A stretch of DNA of 10,930 bases, taken from CAZUVM01 sp964623885. Its GTDB lineage: Bacteria > Verrucomicrobiota > Verrucomicrobiia > Limisphaerales > UBA8199. Under the pieces are notes generated by a model. That model saw nothing but the letters and a program-made list of their open reading frames with translations, was not told the origin of the DNA and did not search any database. Below are positions 1-6,656 of the stretch, in pieces. The stretch spans positions 1-10,930 of the forward strand of contig CAZUVM010000250.1 of the NCBI GenBank assembly GCA_964623885.1, read 5' to 3'. Positions within the stretch are counted from its first letter, which is position 1. Each line of letters opens with the position of its first letter. The translations under genes and the position numbers were made by a program.

Positions 1-416
1 CGTCGGGAACCAACTTGTACGCGGGCGGACTTTTTACCAGCGCGGGCGGGACGACAGTCAACTACACCGCTTTATGGAATGGCCATTCCTGGTCACCGCT
101 CGGCATAGGAATGGACAACCCAGTGACAACGTTGGCGGTGATGGGCAAAAACTTGGTGGCTGGTGGCTATTTCTCGCATGCGGGAGGAGTCGCAGCCAAT
201 TACATAGCTTTGTGGAACGGCAATTCCTGGTCGCGCTTAGGATCGGGATTGAACAACGGGGTGAATGCTTTGGCGGTATCCGGGAGCTCCAACCTCGTCA
301 ACTGGGTACCGCTACAAACCAACGTAATGGGCGGGCCATTGGAACATTTTAGCGATGTGTCGACCCCAAATTACGAGCGCCGCTTTTATCGCACCATGCT
401 GAGGCCCCCGCAGTGA
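1..416 (+). CDS. Secreted repeat protein with beta-propeller-like units, 3' end only
   Basis: The reading frame is open from the left edge (first full codon at base 3) to TGA at 414-416, so the N-terminus and any signal peptide lie outside the window. The visible part holds about two units of a roughly 45-residue repeat. Each has an AGG-x-F-(T/S)-x-AGG segment, an A-L-W-N-G-x-S-W segment, a L-G-x-G-(L/M) turn and a V-x-(A/T)-L-A-V strand. Repeats of this kind resemble delta-60/kelch-like propeller blades found in exported proteins; no enzymatic residue is evident. The last ~45 residues (from about base 279) switch abruptly to a tail with SNLVNW, LQTN and RRFYR, related to the ends of the proteins at 1453-4137 and 4317-5768. 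The frame and stop are clear; the molecular function is unknown. Confidence 0.8.
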   Translation, partial: SGTNLYAGGLFTSAGGTTVNYTALWNGHSWSPLGIGMDNPVTTLAVMGKNLVAGGYFSHAGGVAANYIALWNGNSWSRLGSGLNNGVNALAVSGSSNLVNWVPLQTNVMGGPLEHFSDVSTPNYERRFYRTMLRPPQ

Positions 417-445
417 CGCTACCATCCAAGGACTGGCGAGCTTCG

Positions 446-473
446 CCGACAAAAAGTTGAAAGAAGCTATTCT
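446..473 (+). promoter_or_regulatory. Possible promoter of the ChaN-like gene
   Basis: CCGACA (446-451, 4/6 to TTGACA), 16-bp spacer, TATTCT (468-473, 4/6 to TATAAT), then 10 nt to the ATG at 484. Transcription would begin about 4 nt before the start codon, placing the alternative TTG start at 457 upstream of the transcript. This is a weak match, supported mainly by similar geometry at other genes here. Confidence 0.3.
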
Positions 474-483
474 AGTCGGAGCT

Positions 484-1443
484 ATGAACCTTTCCCTGCG
501 TGCGACCGCCGCCATTGTTGCCGGTCTGCTGTTAACCTTCCAGTTCTGGTGCGAGCCAGGGAACGCCCAGCAACGGCCGCGAGCCATGCTCTGGGTGGAC
601 GCTGTGGAGGGTGAGCCAGTGGCGTTCCAGGATATGCTCGAAGACCTGAGTCAAAGCCGGGTGATTTATTTGGGAGAAATACATTCGATTCCCAGGCATC
701 ACGAATTGGAGCGGGAAGTATTGGAAGGTTTGGAAAAACGAGGCCTTCGTCTCGTGTTGGCGATGGAGCAGTTTGAGTTTTCGGCACAACTTGTCCTCGA
801 TCGATTCAACTCGGGCGGAATGGATGTAAGCAGGTTAGTCAAGGAAGCGGAGCTGGAGAAACGATGGCCAGGCTATTCCAACTATGTTGGGCTGATTACG
901 GCGGCACGCGCGCACGAGATTCCTGTGCTGGCGCTAAACGCACGCGCTGAAACCATAAGAGCCATTGGGCGCCGCGGCCTGGAGCGACTCACGACCGACC
1001 AGCGCCAGCAATTGCCGCAGCAAATCGTAACCAAGGATCCGGTCTACGAGCGGTGGCTTAACAAAGTTTTGGGTGTGCACATGGCTTTTGACACAAGCCG
1101 GCTGCGGCCTGCGTTCGAAGCGCAGGTCGCACGCGATGAAACGATGGCGGATCGATTGGCTAACTACCTGAATTCACCGGCCGGCCAAAAGCGCACCGCC
1201 GTGGTCGTGTGCGGCCGTGGACATTGCGAATATGGTTTGGGCACGCCGGCGCGAGTTTATCGGCGAATCCCCGGAATCAGGCAGCGTATCGTGCTATTCA
1301 GCGAGAGTGGCGATTTGGAATTGACCGAGCAGGAACGCAAGCAGGCGCGGAGCATTGAGGTATCTCATGAATTCCTGCGGGAACTCGAACGCCCGGCAGG
1401 CGATTATTTCCAAGTCACGCAGACGAGAGGTGACGCCGACTAA
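484..1443 (+). CDS. ChaN-like (DUF399) exported protein
   Basis: A 319-residue protein of the ChaN/DUF399 family, whose Campylobacter member is an iron-regulated haem-binding lipoprotein. Family motifs in order: LGEIHSxxxHH at residues 63-73, EQF at 95-97, LNAR at 151-154, AQVARDETMA at 213-222 and GRGHCEYGLGTP at 244-255. His/Glu residues in the first and last motifs are the likely ligands or active-site residues. The start at ATG 484 is preferred over the in-frame TTG at 457 because it gives a standard Sec signal peptide (hydrophobic core residues 7-22, likely cleavage after GNA near residue 28). No lipobox precedes Cys23 (QFWC), so it is probably soluble or periplasmic rather than a lipoprotein, unlike ChaN. 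It ends 9 bp from the convergent gene. No haem-uptake genes are adjacent, so the ligand is not established. Confidence 0.88.
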   Translation: MNLSLRATAAIVAGLLLTFQFWCEPGNAQQRPRAMLWVDAVEGEPVAFQDMLEDLSQSRVIYLGEIHSIPRHHELEREVLEGLEKRGLRLVLAMEQFEFSAQLVLDRFNSGGMDVSRLVKEAELEKRWPGYSNYVGLITAARAHEIPVLALNARAETIRAIGRRGLERLTTDQRQQLPQQIVTKDPVYERWLNKVLGVHMAFDTSRLRPAFEAQVARDETMADRLANYLNSPAGQKRTAVVVCGRGHCEYGLGTPARVYRRIPGIRQRIVLFSESGDLELTEQERKQARSIEVSHEFLRELERPAGDYFQVTQTRGDAD

Positions 1444-1452
1444 GCCTCGACC

Positions 1453-4137
1453 TTACGGGCCAACGAGAACTCGGTAGAAACGAGCAGGTCCAGCAGGACC
1501 GGGATCCGCGACGGAAATCGGGCTGGTGAGGCCGTTGGTTACGTAAAGCGTAACCCAGTTCGACCGCACCAAATTGGTGGAGTATTGAATTGTAAAATTC
1601 TGTCCGGGTGTGCCATTAAGCAGGAATTGGCAACCATGGCCCGGCACAAAGGTCGCCCCGGTCAGCGTCGGCAAACTTTCGCTGAAAGCGACGAAGTACT
1701 GGTTGGTCATGTTGTCGATATAGTCAATGCGCAGCACCGAAATGTCAGCCCAGGGAAAAAGGTTCGTTGCCGGATAGGTGTAGGAATAGGTAGATGGAAA
1801 AACTTCTGCATCTATCCCGTTCCCGTTCTGGTCAAAGAGATCGATGCGATTGGTCACCACGTAAGGCGGCGCACCACCGAGCGAGTTACCAAACTGATCG
1901 CGGTAACTCCAAGTGACGCTGCGCAGCAACCCATTCTGGGTATTGATAGTGGGCAGCGGAACCGTGATGCGCGAACCGGCTTGCGGGTCGGGCACCGTGA
2001 GATAATTGATGTTCGTGTTGTAGTTGATGGTCCAAGTGCCGCCCATGGCGATCGAAGGATTGCGGACCGGCGGCGAAAAGTAATAGACGGTGCTGCCGTC
2101 CTGAACGGCGCCGAACGCAGGGTCGGCCGGTGTATTGGTCAAACCGGAACCCGGCGGACCAGTGAACAATACCAGATTCGAGTTAGGTGGATTCGTGTCC
2201 GTTCGGAAGTAGATGGCACGGTAATTCTTGATATTCACCGGAAACACGACGGTGGGGGTGGCACGATTTCCGAACTCGCCAACAGCACCCAGGCTGTGAC
2301 GGAAAAACAGGCTGCCCATAGGGGCTGCCCCGACGACAAAATTGACAGTTTGGTTTCCACTTGTCGTGTTGGCGACCTGACCCGGAGGGGAGCCATAACC
2401 GCGCTGCGCCAAACCCTGCGAGTCCAAGGTGACATTCCAACTCCCGGCCAGCACCGGGAGCGAATAATTCCCGCCACCGTCAGTGTTTCCACCGGCAACG
2501 TAGTTGGTCCCGTTAATGACCGCGCCGCTGAACACGTTCAAGCTGGTGATGCCGATCCCGCCCGCAGTCTTTACTGAGCCGGAAATCGTACGCGTCGCAA
2601 TCGGAGCGACGTACGCAATATTCGAAACGCTCACGCCGCTGCTGACGTTGAAGTTAAACGACGGGGCCACCACGTTGTAAGACGCTGCCGTCCCATTTTC
2701 CAAGGAAATCGACCAGGCGCCGCCACCGGTAAGGGGAAGCGCGAAGCTGCCGTCACCGGCCAGTTGGGCACTGATGAATTGGTTGTTGGTGCCGAAACCA
2801 AGAATGCTGCCTCCGCCGATAGGATTACTGTTGGAATCCGTGGCGTGACCAACCAGCCATGCTGATGCCTGGTGCGCTACCAGATTCGTTTGCACAGCCT
2901 GGCCGATGGCGAGTGTAATCTGCACGTTCGGCAGGATGTACGATGGCGGCAATCCGGACTGATCGATGGAAGGACCTACGTTCCAGGTGGCCGCTGTGCC
3001 TACGACGTAGAAATTGCCATTCGTATCGGTCGTCGCGTTGCACTCGTAAAGCCCGCCGTTATCGCTGCTGTTGAGCAGCACACCGCCCAGCGGTCTGTTC
3101 TGATCATCTTTGAGCGTGCCGTAAATCATCGCGGTCCCTTTGAAGAGAGGTATCGTTAATCCGCTGACGTTGACCGAGCCCACATCGATCTTGGGCTTGT
3201 TCGAAGAACGAAAATATCCTGCCAGCGTTAAAGAATAGTCCGAGGGCTCGAACTTCCATTGGCCCGGGGTCACATTTACACTGAAGTTGCCGGACGCGTC
3301 GGGAAACAACACGAGATACTCGTTGTTAGTGCCGGTGACAAAGAACTGCAGTCCAGGAAGCGGCACCGAATTGCTGGCGTCGTTCACGCTGCCGGAAATG
3401 GTCAGGCTGGGCGCAGTCAGAGATACGGTCACGTTAGTATTGGCGCCCGAGACCGCAACCATTGGGCTGCTCGCGAAGTTGCCGACGTAACCAGCTTTGA
3501 AGGCGGCCACGACGTAAGTGCCATTTGATACCGCCAGCGAAAAATTACCCGACGCATCGGCAGCTGTGCCGGCGATGAACTCACTATTGTTACCGACCTG
3601 TATCAACAAGCCCACCATCGCGTTCGTGAGCGGTGTCCCGCCGCTGAGAACCGTGCCGGTGATCTGCTGGGGATAAGAGGCCTGTGTCACCGTCAGCGAC
3701 TGCTGCACCGGTGAAAAGCTCAAGGTTGGACTCGACACCCTGTAAATGTAGCTGCCGCTGGCCCGGCTGAACTCCGGTCCATTCGCGAAATTGACCGTTG
3801 CGGTGATTTGTCCGTTGGCCGTTAAGTCATTGTCACCGGGAATGTCGTTGTCTCGCGCCCCACCGATCGAGGTGACTTGCCCATCCGTGACACGGAAACT
3901 CTGGACCAGGGGCTCTCCGGCATCGACTACTCCGTTGCCGTTCAAGTCGAGGAACCGCTGAACCAGCACGGTGTCCCCGCTGGTAATTCCGCCGATTTGC
4001 AGGGTAATATTACCTTGGTACAGAGCCGAGATACTGGTTGGAGATATTGAGAGGGTGGCCGCCTGAACCTGCAGCCAGCCAGCCGCGAGGCCGAACAGGC
4101 AAATAGCCAGGCGCCGCCCGAGAGAAATCATTCTCAT
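1453..4137 (-). CDS. Large exported protein with five carboxypeptidase-regulatory-like repeats
   Basis: An 894-residue exported protein with no recognisable catalytic domain. The start at 4137 gives a classical signal peptide (MRMISLGRR, hydrophobic core, cleavage after VQA at residue 26). The longer frame begins at a TTG (4188) lying inside a good -35 element, so I reject it; ATG 4131, two residues later, is also possible. Residues 64-75 (DLNGNGVVDAGE) match an EF-hand/dockerin-type calcium loop, and a shorter DQNGNG-DAE motif lies near 769-778. Residues 159-601 hold five repeats with starts at about 159, 247, 338, 428 and 517. Each has a GS/GT-V opening, a central G-N-F/Y strand and a G-x-W/Y strand, as in carboxypeptidase regulatory-like folds. 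The last ~60 residues form a STNL-SNW-TN-RFYR tail shared with neighbouring exported proteins. Probable role: surface adhesion or structure (inference). Confidence 0.85.
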   Translation of the reverse strand: MRMISLGRRLAICLFGLAAGWLQVQAATLSISPTSISALYQGNITLQIGGITSGDTVLVQRFLDLNGNGVVDAGEPLVQSFRVTDGQVTSIGGARDNDIPGDNDLTANGQITATVNFANGPEFSRASGSYIYRVSSPTLSFSPVQQSLTVTQASYPQQITGTVLSGGTPLTNAMVGLLIQVGNNSEFIAGTAADASGNFSLAVSNGTYVVAAFKAGYVGNFASSPMVAVSGANTNVTVSLTAPSLTISGSVNDASNSVPLPGLQFFVTGTNNEYLVLFPDASGNFSVNVTPGQWKFEPSDYSLTLAGYFRSSNKPKIDVGSVNVSGLTIPLFKGTAMIYGTLKDDQNRPLGGVLLNSSDNGGLYECNATTDTNGNFYVVGTAATWNVGPSIDQSGLPPSYILPNVQITLAIGQAVQTNLVAHQASAWLVGHATDSNSNPIGGGSILGFGTNNQFISAQLAGDGSFALPLTGGGAWSISLENGTAASYNVVAPSFNFNVSSGVSVSNIAYVAPIATRTISGSVKTAGGIGITSLNVFSGAVINGTNYVAGGNTDGGGNYSLPVLAGSWNVTLDSQGLAQRGYGSPPGQVANTTSGNQTVNFVVGAAPMGSLFFRHSLGAVGEFGNRATPTVVFPVNIKNYRAIYFRTDTNPPNSNLVLFTGPPGSGLTNTPADPAFGAVQDGSTVYYFSPPVRNPSIAMGGTWTINYNTNINYLTVPDPQAGSRITVPLPTINTQNGLLRSVTWSYRDQFGNSLGGAPPYVVTNRIDLFDQNGNGIDAEVFPSTYSYTYPATNLFPWADISVLRIDYIDNMTNQYFVAFSESLPTLTGATFVPGHGCQFLLNGTPGQNFTIQYSTNLVRSNWVTLYVTNGLTSPISVADPGPAGPARFYRVLVGP
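2335..3663 (-). repeat. Five tandem ~90-residue carboxypeptidase-regulatory-like repeats (protein level)
   Basis: Approximate units on the minus strand are 3400-3663, 3127-3399, 2857-3126, 2590-2856 and 2335-2589. Start-to-start spacing is 88-91 residues. Each unit contains an opening I-x-G-(S/T) strand, except the fourth (LVGH), and a D/G-x-x-G-N/S-F/Y strand halfway through. The units are diverged in sequence, so this is an old amplification rather than a recent DNA repeat. Boundaries are judged by eye. Confidence 0.7.
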
Positions 4138-4160
4138 AAGGCACATCAGATTCGCTGACA

Positions 4161-4188
4161 AGAGTAGCAACCACGATACCATCGTCAA
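4161..4188 (-). promoter_or_regulatory. Probable promoter of the large repeat protein gene
   Basis: On the minus strand, TTGACG (4188-4183, 5/6 to TTGACA), a 16-bp spacer and TACTCT (4166-4161, 3/6 to TATAAT). The predicted transcription start near 4154 leaves a leader of about 17 nt to ATG 4137, without an obvious Shine-Dalgarno. The -35 covers the TTG that opens the longer reading frame, which argues that the longer frame is not translated from there. Confidence 0.4.
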
Positions 4189-4277
4189 TTCTGAGAACGC
4201 GATGAAAGGGATTAGCTGTTAGCCCGATTCCGTAATTCAGCGGATTCGCCTCCGTAAAAAGACTCGGGAGCAGGCGC

Positions 4278-4306
4278 TTGCATGGTCGGGCAACGCACAC
4301 TTTAAT
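4278..4306 (+). promoter_or_regulatory. Possible promoter of the GloVer-repeat gene
   Basis: TTGCAT (4278-4283), a 17-bp spacer and TTTAAT (4301-4306, 5/6 to TATAAT), followed by 10 nt to ATG 4317. The predicted mRNA leader is only about 4 nt, and no Shine-Dalgarno sequence precedes the start. It sits in an AT-rich patch within the 179-bp divergent spacer 4138-4316, which otherwise shows no gene. Confidence 0.45.
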
Positions 4307-4316
4307 TTAACCGCGA

Positions 4317-5768
4317 ATGTCGAAAGCGTTTTATGGCGGGGAGGTTTGCCCAAGCCCGACTGGAATCCGATTGCCCTCGTGCTTAGTTGCGATTTTGGTT
4401 CTACTGTTTGGCGGATCAGCCTGCCCCGCTCAAACAAACTACCAGCGACTGCTTTCTTTCGGCGTGTATTCGGACTGGGGCAAATTGCCTTACGGCCAGT
4501 TAATGGAGGCGAGCGATGGATTGCTCTACGGGACCACTTACGCCGGCGGCGCAAGCAATCTCGGCACGGTTTTCCGCATCGCAAAAGACGGCAGTGGCTT
4601 TAGCGTGCTGCGCAGTTTTTCGGATCCCAATTTTCTGTATGGCGGCGTCGTAGAAGGCACTAACGGCGTTTTGTATGGCACGGCTGCCGGCGGGGGCAGT
4701 CATAGCGGGGGTGCGGTTTTTGCTATCAACAAGGACGGCAGCGGCTTCCTGGTGGTCCATAATTTTGATCCCGGTTCTGCGGATGGCGCTGCTCCCGTGA
4801 ACGGCCTGATTCGAGCTAAAGATGGCATGCTTTATGGCACGTGCTCGAAAGGTGGTAATACCAACTTGGGAACGGTATTTCGAATTAGTGCTGATGGGAC
4901 CGTTTACGGCGTCATTCATAATTTTCTGGGACAGACCAACGGAGGCGACGGCAGTTCACCGGGAGCCAGCCTGACACAGGGACTGGACGGTGATATTTAT
5001 GGGACGACGCAGGCTGGCGGCAACAACAACATGGGCACATTGTTCAAGTTGAACACCGACGGCAGCGTCTTTTCGATCCTGCATCATTTTTCCGGCAGCT
5101 CCAACGACGGGCGAGTGCCGCTGGGCAATCTGGCCCAGGGTCCGGATGGCCTGCTTTATGGCACCACCGAATACGGAGGGGTGAACAGTGTAGGCACGCT
5201 TTTCCAAGTCGATACCAACGGCAACAATTACGCGGTCCTGATGAGTTTTTCGACCTCGTCCGGGGGATACGAACCGCTGGGAGGATTAACCTTCGGCTCC
5301 GACGGTGCCCTGTACGGGACCACTCGTTACGGTGGACCGAACGATAGTGGCGTAGCGTTTCGCCTCAGCACGACCGACACCAACTATGTGGTTCTTCACC
5401 AGTTCCTCGGGGTCGCCGGTGACGGCGCCCAGCCGTTTGCCCCACTTTTGCAGGCGAGCGACGGCGCATGGTACGGCAGCACGTATTATGGCGGCGATCG
5501 TTCTGTGGGAGTTCTCTTCCGGCTCTTCTCCGGCAATGCCCCGGTCACCATCACTGCAATCACCAGCACGCCTACGGACGTGACCTTGAATTTTGCCGGC
5601 GGGGCTGCCTCTCAAGCCTACGGAATTCAAGCCTCGCCCTCACTTTCATCTGCCATTTGGCAAACGATAGGTACCAACACCGCCGCGATTGACGGCTCGT
5701 TCCAATTCACCGAATTGGGCGGCGCCGGTTTGCCCACCCGGTATTACCGAAGCGCGGTGGTGCAGTAG
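4317..5768 (+). CDS. Exported GloVer tandem-repeat protein (seven repeats)
   Basis: A 483-residue exported protein of the 'choice-of-anchor tandem repeat GloVer-containing' class. Seven copies of the motif (L/I/W)YG(T/S)-(T/A/C)-x-x-GG-x-x-x-x-G-(T/V/A)-x-F are visible. The YG pairs fall at residues 71, 120, 173, 228, 281, 333 and 386, spaced 49-55 residues apart. A seven-fold repeat of this size suggests a seven-bladed beta-propeller (inference). A hydrophobic stretch at 21-34 followed by CPAQ is a Sec signal peptide with cleavage near residue 38; the N-region is rather long, and a TTG at 4371 could be an alternative start. After the repeats, residues 416-483 form a beta-rich tail (IQASPSL, IWQTIGTN, TRYYR) instead of a PEP-CTERM signal. 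No enzymatic residues are evident; ligand and partner are unknown. Confidence 0.88.
   Translation: MSKAFYGGEVCPSPTGIRLPSCLVAILVLLFGGSACPAQTNYQRLLSFGVYSDWGKLPYGQLMEASDGLLYGTTYAGGASNLGTVFRIAKDGSGFSVLRSFSDPNFLYGGVVEGTNGVLYGTAAGGGSHSGGAVFAINKDGSGFLVVHNFDPGSADGAAPVNGLIRAKDGMLYGTCSKGGNTNLGTVFRISADGTVYGVIHNFLGQTNGGDGSSPGASLTQGLDGDIYGTTQAGGNNNMGTLFKLNTDGSVFSILHHFSGSSNDGRVPLGNLAQGPDGLLYGTTEYGGVNSVGTLFQVDTNGNNYAVLMSFSTSSGGYEPLGGLTFGSDGALYGTTRYGGPNDSGVAFRLSTTDTNYVVLHQFLGVAGDGAQPFAPLLQASDGAWYGSTYYGGDRSVGVLFRLFSGNAPVTITAITSTPTDVTLNFAGGAASQAYGIQASPSLSSAIWQTIGTNTAAIDGSFQFTELGGAGLPTRYYRSAVVQ
4488..5531 (+). repeat. Seven GloVer repeats (protein level)
   Basis: Seven units of about 53 codons (roughly 158 bp). 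Each has a DG-x-(L/I/W)-YGT core, a GG turn, a GT-(V/L)-F-x-(I/L/V) strand and, in most units, a D-G/N-G-x-x-(Y/F)-x-V-(L/I)-(H/M/R)-x-F strand. The first and last units are somewhat degenerate, and the seventh ends at FRLFSG. The copies are diverged at DNA level, so recent expansion is unlikely. Confidence 0.8.
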
Positions 5769-5770
5769 CA

Positions 5771-5796
5771 GTCAGCCTCGGGCGTTAACGGCTGGC
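5771..5796 (+). terminator. Hairpin after the GloVer gene, candidate terminator
   Basis: GTCAGCC (5771-5777) can pair with GGCTGGC (5790-5796) as a 7-bp stem with one G-U pair and a 12-nt loop, beginning 3 nt after the stop codon. No run of T follows, so it is not a standard intrinsic terminator; it could be a processing or stability element or chance. Confidence 0.25.
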
Positions 5797-5820
5797 AGCT
5801 TATCTGGAGAGCGCAAGCGC

Positions 5821-5849
5821 TTGTCGAGCCGCCCTGCCTGACCTAGAGT
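5821..5849 (+). promoter_or_regulatory. Promoter-like element predicting a leaderless mRNA for the HisJ-family gene
   Basis: TTGTCG (5821-5826), 17-bp spacer, TAGAGT (5844-5849), then exactly 6 nt to ATG 5856, so transcription would start at the A of the start codon. No Shine-Dalgarno sequence is present. The perfect palindrome CAAGCGCTTG (5814-5823) overlaps the -35. The element at 9589-9617 has the same spacing. Confidence 0.45.
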
Positions 5850-5855
5850 CCCACG

Positions 5856-6656
5856 ATGTCGTTTCCAGCCGATTATCACATGCACACACCGCTGTGCCAG
5901 CACGCGACGGGTGAACCCGTCGAATTGGCAGAACAAGCGGTAAAGATTGGTCTCCAGGAGATCGGGTTCTCGGACCACAACCCCATGCGGCGCGACGATT
6001 TTGATAATTGGCGCATGAAGAACTCCGAACTCGACGCCTACGTTGAAAAGGTTGAACAAGCGCGGCGCAAGTTTCCGCGGCTGACGATCAAACTGGCGCT
6101 CGAAGTAGATTTTTTGCCAGGTTACGAGGATTGGATCCGCGACTTGGCCGCACGACATCCCTGGGACTACTTCATCGGCTCGGTGCATTATCTGTCGGAT
6201 TCGTGGGCCATCGACAGCCCGCACCAACTCAGCGAGTGGAAACGCCGGGATCCATTTGAGGTGTGGAGCGCCTACTTCGAGCGATTGGCCATGACAGCAG
6301 AATCGGGCCTATTCGAGATCATCGGCCATGCGGATTTGTGCAAGAGATTTTGCTTCTACCCCAACGAGGATTGCCGGCCCTTGTACCGGCGTTTCCTCGA
6401 AGCGGCCAAGCGCAGCGGCGTGGCGATCGAGTTGAACACTGCCGGTCTCCGCAAAGATTGCCGGGAGATCTACCCTAGCGCTCCACTGCTGCAAATCGCC
6501 GCAGAGCTGCAGGTCCCGATCACGTTCGGGTCGGACGCGCACGCTCCAGGTGAAGTAGGGATGAACTTCAGCGAGGCAATCGAACACGCTCGCTGCGCCG
6601 GCTACACCCATTGTTGCCGGTTCACACAAAGACGGCGCGAGCGCGTTCCGATTTGA
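5856..6656 (+). CDS. PHP-domain phosphatase, HisJ (histidinol-phosphatase) family
   Basis: A 266-residue cytoplasmic PHP-domain protein, full length for the HisJ/HisK family, which hydrolyses L-histidinol phosphate to L-histidinol in histidine synthesis (EC 3.1.3.15). The metal-binding motifs are all visible: YHMHTPLCQHA (H8, H10, H16), GFSDHNP (D40, H41), LEVDF (E83), GSVHYL (H111), GHADL (H158) and GSDAHAP (D227, H229). These fit the multinuclear metal centre of PHP phosphatases. The C-terminal RFTQRRRERVPI also matches the family end, so the stop at 6654-6656 is real although it overlaps the convergent SMUG1 gene by 35 bp. No other his gene lies nearby; some HisJ-family members act on other phosphomonoesters, so the substrate is less certain than the fold. 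The start is the ATG directly after a promoter-like element. Confidence 0.92.
   Translation: MSFPADYHMHTPLCQHATGEPVELAEQAVKIGLQEIGFSDHNPMRRDDFDNWRMKNSELDAYVEKVEQARRKFPRLTIKLALEVDFLPGYEDWIRDLAARHPWDYFIGSVHYLSDSWAIDSPHQLSEWKRRDPFEVWSAYFERLAMTAESGLFEIIGHADLCKRFCFYPNEDCRPLYRRFLEAAKRSGVAIELNTAGLRKDCREIYPSAPLLQIAAELQVPITFGSDAHAPGEVGMNFSEAIEHARCAGYTHCCRFTQRRRERVPI

Noticed and set aside
435..447. Small hairpin GGCGA-GCT-TCGCC between the first two genes
   Set aside because: The stem is only 5 bp and no T-run follows, so it does not support a terminator call.
457..483. TTG start extending the ChaN-like protein by nine residues
   Set aside because: The extension adds residues before a complete signal peptide, lacks a ribosome-binding site, and would overlap the proposed promoter.
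1585..2577. 330-codon plus-strand open frame opposite the large repeat protein gene
   Set aside because: It is antisense to a gene with a clear signal peptide and repeats. Its translation has no recognisable motif and a composition rich in Arg/Gly/Val, typical of a shadow frame.
4138..4188. TTG start extending the large repeat protein by 17 residues
   Set aside because: The TTG belongs to a TTGACG -35 element, and the extension puts a second hydrophobic stretch before a normal signal peptide.
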